From Lysobacterales bacterium (GTDB lineage Bacteria > Pseudomonadota > Gammaproteobacteria > Xanthomonadales > Rhodanobacteraceae): DNA of 64,000 bases. Within the stretch, counting starts at the first letter, position 1, and every line of letters begins with the position of its first letter. This document shows, piece after piece, positions 29,663 to 38,943 of this stretch. The position numbers and the translations under genes are program-made. The notes beneath the pieces were generated by a model. That model ran no database searches and was not told where the DNA came from. It worked only from the letters and a program-made list of their open reading frames with translations. The stretch covers positions 35,497 through 99,496 of the forward strand of contig NSJK01000014.1 in the NCBI GenBank assembly GCA_002632325.1. Direction: 5' to 3'.

Positions 29663-30256
29663 ATGGGTGAAAGCGACTCGGACAAGGCGCTCGTCGAGCG
29701 TGTGCAGAAGGGGGACAAGCGTGCCTTCGACCTCTTGGTCAGGAAATACCAGCACAAGCTGGTGGGCGTCATTTCCCGCTACATCAATGACTGGAGCGAG
29801 TGCCAGGACGTCGCCCAGGACACCTTCGTGCGCGCCTACCGCGCGATCGGCTCGTTTCGCGGCGATGCCCAGTTCTATACCTGGATCTACCGCATCGCGA
29901 TCAACACCGCCAAGAACCACCTCGTCGCGCAGGGCCGCCGGCCGCCGACCGAGGACATCGCCGTCGAGGATGCAGTCCAGTTCGAGGGCGCCGGGCGTCT
30001 GCAGGAGTCGGCGACTCCCGAGCGCGAATTGATGCGTCAGGAAGTTGAACAAACCGTGTTTTCCACTGTCCAAGAGCTGCCCGAGGAGCTGCGGGCCGCG
30101 ATTACGCTGCGCGAAGTCGACGGCCTGAGTTACGAGGAGATCGCGGAAGCGATGAAATGCCCGATCGGTACGGTCAGGTCACGCATCTTCCGCGCCCGTG
30201 AAGCGATCGACGAGAAGCTGCGTCCGCTGTTGTCGGAAGGAAGGAAGACCCCATGA
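29663..30256 (+). CDS. rpoE: RNA polymerase sigma factor RpoE (sigma-E, ECF family)
   Basis: A 197-residue extracytoplasmic-function sigma factor. Region 2 shows FDLLVRKYQHKLVGVISRYI, then CQDVAQDTFVRAYRAIGSFRGDAQFYTWIYRIAINTA, typical of RpoE. Region 4 shows LREVDGLSYEEIAEAMKCPIGTVRSRIFRARE. It directs the envelope-stress response and is held by the membrane anti-sigma encoded next. Its TGA overlaps the rseA ATG (ATGA). A sigma-E-type promoter sits upstream. Confidence 0.96.
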   Translation: MGESDSDKALVERVQKGDKRAFDLLVRKYQHKLVGVISRYINDWSECQDVAQDTFVRAYRAIGSFRGDAQFYTWIYRIAINTAKNHLVAQGRRPPTEDIAVEDAVQFEGAGRLQESATPERELMRQEVEQTVFSTVQELPEELRAAITLREVDGLSYEEIAEAMKCPIGTVRSRIFRAREAIDEKLRPLLSEGRKTP

Positions 30257-30915
30257 ACGAGAACCGCCGCGAGTCCCTTTCCGCCCTCAAGGACGATGCC
30301 TTGAGCAAGGACGAATTGCGCTTCGTGCTGGCTGGCCTCGCCGCCGACGAGGACGCTGCGCAGCGTTGGGGCCGCTATCACCTCGCCGGCCAGATCCTGC
30401 GCCATGAGCGCCCCTTGCTGCTCGATGACGGTCTCGCGCGAGCGGTGATGGCAGCGATTGCGAACGAACCCTCCGTGGCGCAACCACACTTCGGGCAGCG
30501 ACTGCTGCGCTGGGGAGCCGGTGGTGCGATCGCGGCCTCGGTGGCCGTGATGGCCCTCATTGCCACGCGTCCCGGCGATGGGCCCACGACCACTCCGTAT
30601 TCCCCGCCTGCACCGGCGCTGGCACGCACGACGCCGACGGCAGCGAATCCTGCAGCTTCGATTGCTGCCTTGCCGGCGTCGGCGACGACGTCGAGCCTTG
30701 GCATCGGCGAGGTGCGACCACCCCTGCTCGTGCCCAATGCGCCGATCGATACTGCGCCGGCGAGTTATGGGGTCGAAACCCCCTTGGTGCCTGCGCTCGA
30801 TCCGCGCTTCTCGGTCTATGCGCGCAATGGCGCGAGCGTGCCTGCGAGTGGCTATGTGTTGTTGCTGACGCCGGTCGAACGCAAGGTCGAGAGCGCGCCG
30901 CGGCGCAATCCCTGA
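30253..30915 (+). CDS. rseA: Anti-sigma-E factor RseA
   Basis: A 220-residue membrane anti-sigma factor. The N-terminal 70 residues (SLSALKDDALSKDELRFVLAGL, then RWGRYHLAGQILR) match the RseA sigma-binding domain. One transmembrane segment (GAGGAIAASVAVMALIA, about residues 79-97) follows. The periplasmic tail is Ala/Pro/Thr-rich and ends in a basic stretch. It should sequester RpoE until cut by site-1 and site-2 proteases. The start overlaps rpoE by four bases. No rseB lies downstream; mucD is next, as recalled for Xanthomonas. Confidence 0.93.
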   Translation: MNENRRESLSALKDDALSKDELRFVLAGLAADEDAAQRWGRYHLAGQILRHERPLLLDDGLARAVMAAIANEPSVAQPHFGQRLLRWGAGGAIAASVAVMALIATRPGDGPTTTPYSPPAPALARTTPTAANPAASIAALPASATTSSLGIGEVRPPLLVPNAPIDTAPASYGVETPLVPALDPRFSVYARNGASVPASGYVLLLTPVERKVESAPRRNP

Positions 30916-31023
30916 GTTTTCGCACTTCGCGCGACACCTTGTCGCTTGGCGATGCGTGTGCGGCGGCTTCCCTGTTCCTGCGTCCGCATCCGACTCAATG
31001 CTGAATCGCAAGACATGAGCCTT

Positions 31024-31051
31024 TGAACTTTGCGCCTTGTCCATCGTCCCA
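31024..31051 (+). promoter_or_regulatory. Candidate sigma-E promoter before mucD
   Basis: TGAACTT, 15 bases, then GTCCCA, about 107 bases before the mucD start. It matches the candidate before rpoE in box sequence and in spacer length, making a direct sigma-E input to the protease gene plausible within the 242-base rseA-mucD gap. Confidence 0.45.
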
Positions 31052-31157
31052 TGCGCACTGCTTTCGATGATCGGTGGCAGCAGGGGTGCGATGGGCTGCA
31101 GCCATCGTTGCCGAACTGCGGGCAAAACCTTTCCTTCCTCAACACTGCGAGGCAATC

Positions 31158-32603
31158 ATGACGATGATTTCACGGGGCGCGCTGTTTTCGCGCGCGATGC
31201 TGGTTCCGGTGCTGGCCTTGTTCCTGGCCGCCGGCGAAGTGGCAGCGGCTGACCTTCCCGATTTCAGTCCCTTGGTCGAAAAATACGGCCCGGCCGTGGT
31301 CAACGTGCAGGCGACCGGCAATCCGGACACCCAGTCGCAACAGGGGCCGGATCAGCAGGAAGTGCCGGAGATCTTCCGCCGCTTCTTCGGCCCGCAGATG
31401 CCGATGCCGCGCCAGCGCGGTGCGCGAGTGTCGATGGGTTCGGGTTTCATCATTTCCAGCGACGGCTACGTGCTCACCAACAACCATGTGGTCGAAGGCA
31501 GCGATCAGGTGACGGTGCGGCTGTCCGATCGGCGCGAACTTGATGCCAAGGTGATCGGCACCGATGCGCAGTACGACATCGCCTTGCTCAAGCTCAACGC
31601 GAGCAATCTGCCGGTGGTGAGCATCGGTGATTCGCGCAAGATCAAGCCGGGCAACTGGGTGGTCGCGATCGGCTCGCCGTTCGGCTTCGATCACTCGGTG
31701 ACGGCCGGCATCGTCAGTGCGATCGGGCGCAATTTCGGCGGCGCCGACCAGCAGTACGTGCCCTTCATCCAGACCGACGTGCCGATCAATCGCGGCAACT
31801 CGGGTGGCCCCTTGTTCAATCTCGATGGACAGGTGGTCGGCATCAACTCGCAGATTTTCTCCAACACCGGCGGATTCATGGGCGTGTCCTTCGCGATTCC
31901 GATCGACATCGCGATGAATGCGGTCGAGCAGATCAAGACCACCGGTCGCGTCAGCCGCGGCATGATCGGCGTGCAGATCCAGAACGTCGATCGCGAACAG
32001 GCCAAGGCACTCGGCCTGCCGCGCACCGGCGGCGCCTTGGTCAACAAGGTCACACCGGGCGGCGCGGCCGACAAGGCCGGCGTCCAGCTCGGTGACGTGA
32101 TTCTCGCCTTCGCCGGTCGCGACATCGTGATGTCAGCCGACCTGCCGCCGCTGGTGGGCTCGTCCAAGCCGGGCAGCAAGGCTGATCTGACCATCTGGCG
32201 CGAAGGCAAGACGCTGACGATTCCGGTCACGGTCGGCGAACTTCCGGCAGACAAGGACGCCTTGGCAAGTGCGCGTGGCGCCACGCCAAGCGCGGTCGCC
32301 GGCAATGCGCTGGGCATCGTCGTCGACGAGCTCACCGCCGAGCAGCGCAAGCAACTGGGTATCACCGACAATCAGGGCGTGGTAGTGCAGCGCATTGCCG
32401 GCAATCTGTCGCGCCGCAGTGCGCTGATGCCGGGCGACGTGATCCTCATGGTCGGGCGCAAGCCGGTGAAATCACCGGCCGACTTCAATGCCAGCGTCAA
32501 GGAGGCCAAGCCGGGCGATTCGATCATGCTGCTGGTACGGCGCGAGGATCAGACCCAGTTCGTGGCGGTGACCGTGCCCAAGGCACAGCCCGAGCGCGAA
32601 TGA
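31158..32603 (+). CDS. mucD: Periplasmic serine protease MucD (DegP/DegQ family)
   Basis: A 481-residue HtrA-type protease-chaperone. A signal peptide (LVPVLALFLAAGEVAAA) leads to the trypsin-like domain with triad His110 (TNNHVVEG), Asp140 (QYDIALLKL) and Ser215 (RGNSGGPLFN). Two PDZ domains follow (about residues 275-360 and 385-470). It degrades misfolded envelope proteins and tempers sigma-E signalling. Its place after rpoE-rseA is diagnostic of MucD. Start: the ATG preceded by GCGAGGCAATC; a second ATG lies two codons later. Confidence 0.95.
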   Translation: MTMISRGALFSRAMLVPVLALFLAAGEVAAADLPDFSPLVEKYGPAVVNVQATGNPDTQSQQGPDQQEVPEIFRRFFGPQMPMPRQRGARVSMGSGFIISSDGYVLTNNHVVEGSDQVTVRLSDRRELDAKVIGTDAQYDIALLKLNASNLPVVSIGDSRKIKPGNWVVAIGSPFGFDHSVTAGIVSAIGRNFGGADQQYVPFIQTDVPINRGNSGGPLFNLDGQVVGINSQIFSNTGGFMGVSFAIPIDIAMNAVEQIKTTGRVSRGMIGVQIQNVDREQAKALGLPRTGGALVNKVTPGGAADKAGVQLGDVILAFAGRDIVMSADLPPLVGSSKPGSKADLTIWREGKTLTIPVTVGELPADKDALASARGATPSAVAGNALGIVVDELTAEQRKQLGITDNQGVVVQRIAGNLSRRSALMPGDVILMVGRKPVKSPADFNASVKEAKPGDSIMLLVRREDQTQFVAVTVPKAQPERE

Positions 32604-32630
32604 GCCTGGATTGATACTTGAGGTACAAGC

Positions 32631-32660
32631 GATGGGGCCTGCGGGCCCCGTCGTGTTTTC
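32631..32660 (+). terminator. Intrinsic terminator after mucD
   Basis: The stem GGGGCC/GGCCCC with loop TGCG (32634-32649), extended by a few outer pairs, is followed by GTCGTGTTTTCC. It sits 30 bases after the mucD stop and separates it from lepA. Confidence 0.75.
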
Positions 32661-32765
32661 CGGGTCGCACAGGGAAAGCACCGCATGGGTCGATGAAATC
32701 GCCGCGCTTCGTGCGATAATCCCGCGTTTGCCGGGGCCGGGTGCCGCCGGAGCAGCCCGGTACGC

Positions 32766-34556
<1,791 letters not shown>

Positions 34557-34627
34557 TCGCTGCCCGTCATGGCCGCTGGGTGTGGGTCAGGGGCGTGACA
34601 AAGCGCTGGGGAATTCCGGAGCCAAAC

Positions 34628-35452
34628 ATGAATTTCGATTTCGCATTGCTGCTGGTCGTGCTGACGGGAACCGCCGGTGTCATCTGGCTGTTCGATCTGC
34701 TGCTGCTCGCGCCGCGTCGGCGCCGTCGCGCGCAGACGATCGCGGCAATGACCGCACTGAGCGATGAAGAGCGCGATGCCCGTAAGCGCGATGCCTTGCG
34801 CGAATCGGTGGTGGTCGAATATGCACACTCGTTCTTTCCGGTGCTGTTCCTGATCCTGTTGTTCCGCTCGTTCATCGCCGAACCGTTCAAGATTCCCTCG
34901 GGCTCGATGATGCCGACCCTGCTGGTCGGTGACTTCATTCTCGTCAACAAGTTTTCCTACGGCGTGCGCCTGCCGGTGCTCAACAAGCGCATCCTCGCCA
35001 CCGGCGAGCCCAAGCGTGGCGATGTGTTCGTGTTCCGCTATCCGAAGAATCCGAAAGAGGACTACATCAAGCGCGTGATCGGCCTGCCCGGCGACACGAT
35101 CGAATACCGCAACAAGACCTTGTTCGTGAACGGCCAGCAGATCGCCGAGACCGATCTGGGAGCCTACTCGGGGCCGAGCGAGCCCGGCCGCCCGGCCGAT
35201 GGCGCCGAGCTCAAGCTCGAGAACCTCGGCGGCGTCGAGCACCAGATCCTCGAGGTGCCGCGCGCCTGGGTCGGCCATGAGGGCACCTGGACGGTGCCGC
35301 CAGGCCACTACTTCGCGATGGGTGACAACCGCGACAACAGCGCCGACAGCCGTTTCTGGGGTTTCGTGCCCGAGGAAAACCTGGTCGGCCGGGCGTATCT
35401 CGTCTGGATGAATTTCGGTAATTTGAATCGTATCGGCACCGTGATCAAATAA
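34628..35452 (+). CDS. lepB: Signal peptidase I
   Basis: A 274-residue inner-membrane protease that removes signal peptides from Sec/Tat substrates. An N-terminal helix (FALLLVVLTGTAGVIWLF) is followed by a basic cytoplasmic loop and a second helix (FFPVLFLILLFRSFIAEPF). Catalytic Ser93 lies in PSGSMMPTL and the general base Lys148 in DYIKRVIGLPGD. Box E appears as FAMGDNRDNSADSRFWGFV. The start is the ATG after CGGAGCCAAAC. Located directly after lepA. Confidence 0.96.
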   Translation: MNFDFALLLVVLTGTAGVIWLFDLLLLAPRRRRRAQTIAAMTALSDEERDARKRDALRESVVVEYAHSFFPVLFLILLFRSFIAEPFKIPSGSMMPTLLVGDFILVNKFSYGVRLPVLNKRILATGEPKRGDVFVFRYPKNPKEDYIKRVIGLPGDTIEYRNKTLFVNGQQIAETDLGAYSGPSEPGRPADGAELKLENLGGVEHQILEVPRAWVGHEGTWTVPPGHYFAMGDNRDNSADSRFWGFVPEENLVGRAYLVWMNFGNLNRIGTVIK

Positions 35453-35497
35453 GATGCGCGGCAGCAGTCCGCATCCGGCCATCGAGGGAGTACGCAC

Positions 35498-35881
35498 ATG
35501 CACCACAAGAGCAAAGGCATCACGCTGATCGGTTTCGTCATTGTCCTCGTCGTCGCCGGCTTTTTCGCCTATGTGGCGATGAAGCTGATCCCCGCGTACA
35601 CGGAATATTTCGGCGTGGTGAAATCGATGGATCAGCTGAGCAAGGAGCCGGGCGTCGCGAGCAAATCACTCGACCAGTTGAGGCGTGACCTCGGTTTCAA
35701 GTTCAGCACGCAGTATGTCGATGAACAGAACGTGCCCTTGAGCTCGGTCACTGCGGTGCGCGATGCCGGCAAGGTGATTCTGCGCACGGCCTACGAACGG
35801 CGTATCCCGTTCATGTACAACGTCGACCTTCTGGTCAGTTTTGATCATTCCATCAATCTGACCAGCAACACGGGTGAGTGA
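35498..35881 (+). CDS. DUF4845 protein of the lepB-rnc region
   Basis: A 127-residue protein with one N-terminal transmembrane helix (GFVIVLVVAGFFAYVAM), preceded by a short basic segment that resembles a pilin-like leader. The rest is periplasmic: KLIPAYTEYFGVVKSM, then VRDAGKVILRTAYERRIPFMYNVDLLVSFD, matching the DUF4845 pattern of genes placed between lepB and rnc in many gamma- and betaproteobacteria. Function is unknown. GAGGGAGTACGC precedes the ATG. The stop overlaps the rnc GTG start. Confidence 0.88.
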   Translation: MHHKSKGITLIGFVIVLVVAGFFAYVAMKLIPAYTEYFGVVKSMDQLSKEPGVASKSLDQLRRDLGFKFSTQYVDEQNVPLSSVTAVRDAGKVILRTAYERRIPFMYNVDLLVSFDHSINLTSNTGE

Positions 35882-36545
35882 GTCGGGCACCCTCGGGCAT
35901 CACTTTGCCGACGCTGCCTTGCGTGAGCGTGCGCTCACCCATCGCAGCGCGGCGCATGCGAACAATGAGCGGCTGGAGTTCCTCGGCGATGCGCTGCTCA
36001 ACCTGCTCGTCGCCGAGCTCATTTTCGAACGGCATCCGCGTGCGAGCGAGGGCGAGATGACACGCTTGCGCGCGGCGCTGGTCAACGGCAACGCGCTGGC
36101 CGGCATGGCGCGTGCGCAGCAGTTGGGCGATCTCCTGCACCTGGGGCCCGGTGAACTCAAGAGTGGTGGTCATCGTCGCGATTCGATCCTCGCCGATGCC
36201 TTCGAGGCGTTGGTGGCTGCGGTCTATCTCGATGGCGGCTGGGAAGCCTGCAGACAGCGAGTGCGTGACCTGTTCGCGCCGCTGGTGGAAGCGGGCGAGC
36301 GCACGCCCAAGGATGCCAAGACCCGGCTGCAGGAGCTGTTGCAGGCGTGCGGGATGCAGCTGCCAGTCTATGAACTGCTCGCCACCGCTGGCGAGGAACA
36401 TGCACGCGTGTTCACCGTCAGTTGCCGCGTCGATTCGATCGAAAGAAGTTTTGAAGGCAGCGCATCGAGCCGCCGCGCCGCCGAGCAGATTGCGGCTGAG
36501 CAGGTTCTGGCCGTGATGGAAAACCAGGGATCCGATGAGCACTGA
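35874..36545 (+). CDS. rnc: Ribonuclease III
   Basis: A 223-residue double-strand-specific endoribonuclease that processes rRNA precursors and structured mRNAs. The catalytic signature NERLEFLGDALLNLLVAE is intact, with the second acidic cluster in DAFEALVAAVYLDGG. The C-terminal double-stranded-RNA-binding domain (KTRLQELLQACGMQLPVYE, then GSASSRRAAEQIAAEQVL) is complete. It starts at GTG and overlaps both the DUF4845 gene and era, indicating a tightly coupled operon. Confidence 0.96.
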   Translation: MSESGTLGHHFADAALRERALTHRSAAHANNERLEFLGDALLNLLVAELIFERHPRASEGEMTRLRAALVNGNALAGMARAQQLGDLLHLGPGELKSGGHRRDSILADAFEALVAAVYLDGGWEACRQRVRDLFAPLVEAGERTPKDAKTRLQELLQACGMQLPVYELLATAGEEHARVFTVSCRVDSIERSFEGSASSRRAAEQIAAEQVLAVMENQGSDEH

Positions 36546-37437
36546 GTCGACACCGCATCGCTTTGGCACCGTGGCCCTCGTCGGCCAGCCCAACGTCGGC
36601 AAGTCGACCTTGCTCAATGCAATGCTCGGCCTGCGGCTATCGATCGTCACCCCCAAGCCGCAGACCACGCGCCACCGCATCCTCGGCATCGTCACCCGCC
36701 CCGACGCCCAGATCGCACTGCTCGACACACCCGGCCTGCATCGACAGACGCGTCGCGCGCTCAATCACCAGCTCAACCGCATTGCCCGCCAGGCGCCCGA
36801 AGAGGCCGACGTGCTCGTGCACGTGATCGACGGCCCGAAATGGAACGACGAGGACGAAGCGATCTGGAAATTGCTCGCGCCACTGGGCAAGCCGGTGCTG
36901 CTGGCGGTGAACAAGGTCGACAAACTCGCCGACAAGACGCGTCTACTGACCTTTGCCGCGCAGGTCACGCGCGAGCATGACTATGCCGGAGTGCATTTCC
37001 TGTGTGCGCGGCGCGGCGACGGCGTGGCGGTGTTGCTCGACGACATTGCCCAACTGCTGCCGGAAGGAGAGGCGGCCTACGCCGAAGACGAATTCACCGA
37101 TCGCAGTGAGCGCTTTCTCGCCGCCGAACTGGTGCGCGAGCAGCTCATGCTCCTGTTGGGCGATGAATTGCCGTATGCGACTGCGGTCGAGATCGAGCAA
37201 TTCGAAGACACTGCAAAGATCACGCGCATCGGCGCGGTGATCTGGGTCGAGCGCGAAGGACAGAAGGGCATCGTGATCGGGGCTGCGGGTGCCCAGCTCA
37301 AGAAAATCGGCAGCGCCGCCCGCCGCGGGATGGAGCGTCTGTTCGAACGGCGCGTGCATCTGGAACTGTGGGTGCGCGTGCGTGAATCATGGAGCGACGA
37401 CGCCGCCGCGCTCAAGCAATTTGGTTATACCGACTGA
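36535..37437 (+). CDS. era: Ribosome-assembly GTPase Era
   Basis: A 300-residue GTPase that helps 16S rRNA maturation. G1 is VGQPNVGKSTLLN, the effector loop is PKPQTTRHRILGIV, G3 is LLDTPGLH and G4 is AVNKVDKL. The C-terminal KH domain carries the expected VIGAAGAQLKKIGSAAR. The ATG lies inside the end of rnc (11-base overlap). Confidence 0.97.
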   Translation: MSTESTPHRFGTVALVGQPNVGKSTLLNAMLGLRLSIVTPKPQTTRHRILGIVTRPDAQIALLDTPGLHRQTRRALNHQLNRIARQAPEEADVLVHVIDGPKWNDEDEAIWKLLAPLGKPVLLAVNKVDKLADKTRLLTFAAQVTREHDYAGVHFLCARRGDGVAVLLDDIAQLLPEGEAAYAEDEFTDRSERFLAAELVREQLMLLLGDELPYATAVEIEQFEDTAKITRIGAVIWVEREGQKGIVIGAAGAQLKKIGSAARRGMERLFERRVHLELWVRVRESWSDDAAALKQFGYTD

Positions 37438-37455
37438 GGCGCTGCGGACACGTCG

Positions 37456-38166
37456 ATGCGCGTCGAGGGACAGCCCGCTTTCGTCCTGCACGCGCGAGCC
37501 TGGCGCGAAACTTCGCTGCTGCTGGAGATCTTCAGCCGCGACCACGGCCGGGTCGGACTGGTGGCGCGTGGCGTGCGCCGGGAACGCAGCCGCTGGCCAC
37601 GCGGCCTGTTGCAGCCGTTGCAGCCGCTGTTGCTCGATTGGGTCGCCCGCGGCGAACTGGGCACCTTGGTTGCCGCCGAAGCCGCAAGTGCGTCCTTGCA
37701 GCCGCAGGGTCAGACCCTGCTTGCAGCGATGTACGTCAATGAATTCGTGTTGCGCCTGAGTGGTCGTGGCGATCCGCATCCACAAGCGTTCTCTTTGTAT
37801 GCGCAGTGCCTGGCGCGGCTGGCCGATGAGGACGCGGTGGCATGGACGCTGCGCCGCTTCGAGCGCGATTTCCTCGCCGAAATCGGCTACGGCCTCGTAC
37901 TGGAACGCGCCGCGGATGGCTCAGTCTTGCAGCCTGAACTCGACTACGGCTACGACCCCGAAGAAGGCGCGCGGCTCTGGTCCGGACAAGGTTCCGGCCT
38001 GCGCATTTCCGGCGCCGCGTTGCTTGCACTGGCAGCCGATGTGCGCCCGCCTGCCGAAGGGCTGCGCGAGTTGCGCGGCCTCGTACGCGCCGTGGTGCGC
38101 CATCTGATCGGCGGTGAGCTGAAATCCTGGCGACTCGCGCGCAGCGCAGCGGCTCCGTCGCGCTGA
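37456..38166 (+). CDS. recO: DNA repair protein RecO
   Basis: A 236-residue recombination mediator that loads RecA on SSB-coated DNA in the RecFOR pathway. The OB-fold N-terminus reads AFVLHARAWRETSLLLEIFSRDHGRVGLVARGVR, the RecO signature. The helical middle shows YVNEFVLRLSGRGDPHPQAF. No zinc-binding cysteine set is seen in the C-terminal domain, as is common in gammaproteobacterial RecO. It ends the lepA-recO block, 18 bases after era. Confidence 0.93.
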   Translation: MRVEGQPAFVLHARAWRETSLLLEIFSRDHGRVGLVARGVRRERSRWPRGLLQPLQPLLLDWVARGELGTLVAAEAASASLQPQGQTLLAAMYVNEFVLRLSGRGDPHPQAFSLYAQCLARLADEDAVAWTLRRFERDFLAEIGYGLVLERAADGSVLQPELDYGYDPEEGARLWSGQGSGLRISGAALLALAADVRPPAEGLRELRGLVRAVVRHLIGGELKSWRLARSAAAPSR

Positions 38167-38169
38167 AGC

Positions 38170-38901
38170 TCAGGTGGGTGCGCTGCCCTTGATCGCGTCA
38201 TGCACGTGGCCACACTCGATGAGCAAGGACTCGATCGCGTTGTCCGGCCAGGCATCGTGCTCAAGGCGTTCGCGCAGGCTTGCGATCGCAGCGATCAAGC
38301 CGGGCGCACCGCAGAAGCCTGCGGATGCCGACAGTCGGTGCAGGCGGGCGCGCAGCGCGTCGCGATCCTTCTGCGCCGCAAACTGCGCAAGCTCGGCGGG
38401 CAAGCCAGCCAACTCGGCAGCAAACAATCCGCGCAGCGCGATGACGATCGCGGCGTCCCCGCCCGTCGTGCGCAGCGCCTGTGCATCATCGAGTCGGCAT
38501 GTCGGTTCGGACTCGGATGCGAATCCGACTTGCGGCAGCCTGCGCGCAAGGGCGTCGCGCAAGGCCTGTATCGTGATCGGTTTGGCCAACACCTGGTCAA
38601 AACCTCGCACCTTGAGCGCGGCCGTTTTCGTGACGTCGAGCTCCGCACTGGTCGCCCAGATCGGTGCGGCGCGCGAGGGGCCGCTGCCAGCACGGATCAT
38701 TGCAAGAACGGCGCAGCCGTCATGGACAGGCATGTTGAGGTCGAGCACGAGCAGGTCGAAGGCATGCTCCTGCGCGAGTGCCAACGCCCGTCCGCCATCC
38801 GTCGCGGACACAACATCGACGCCCAGTTTCGTGAAGGCCTCGGCAAGAAACTGCAGGCTCATGGGATTGTCATCGGCAACGAGCAGGCGTGGACGCGACA
38901 T
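38170..38901 (-). CDS. Response regulator with receiver and HPt domains
   Basis: A 243-residue protein. The receiver (LLVADDNPMSLQFLAEAF; phospho-acceptor Asp in LLVLDLNMPVHDG; Lys in VLAKPIT) covers about residues 1-120. An HPt domain (RLHRLSASAGFCGAPGLIAAI) with the phospho-His lies near residue 193. It lacks a DNA-binding or catalytic output domain, so it probably serves as a relay intermediate for a hybrid kinase encoded elsewhere. It converges on recO (3-base gap) and diverges from the AsmA-like gene. Confidence 0.9.
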   Translation of the reverse strand: MSRPRLLVADDNPMSLQFLAEAFTKLGVDVVSATDGGRALALAQEHAFDLLVLDLNMPVHDGCAVLAMIRAGSGPSRAAPIWATSAELDVTKTAALKVRGFDQVLAKPITIQALRDALARRLPQVGFASESEPTCRLDDAQALRTTGGDAAIVIALRGLFAAELAGLPAELAQFAAQKDRDALRARLHRLSASAGFCGAPGLIAAIASLRERLEHDAWPDNAIESLLIECGHVHDAIKGSAPT

Positions 38902-38943
38902 GATCGATCCGTCCGTGGCGGCGTTGCGGCAGAATGGGGCGTG

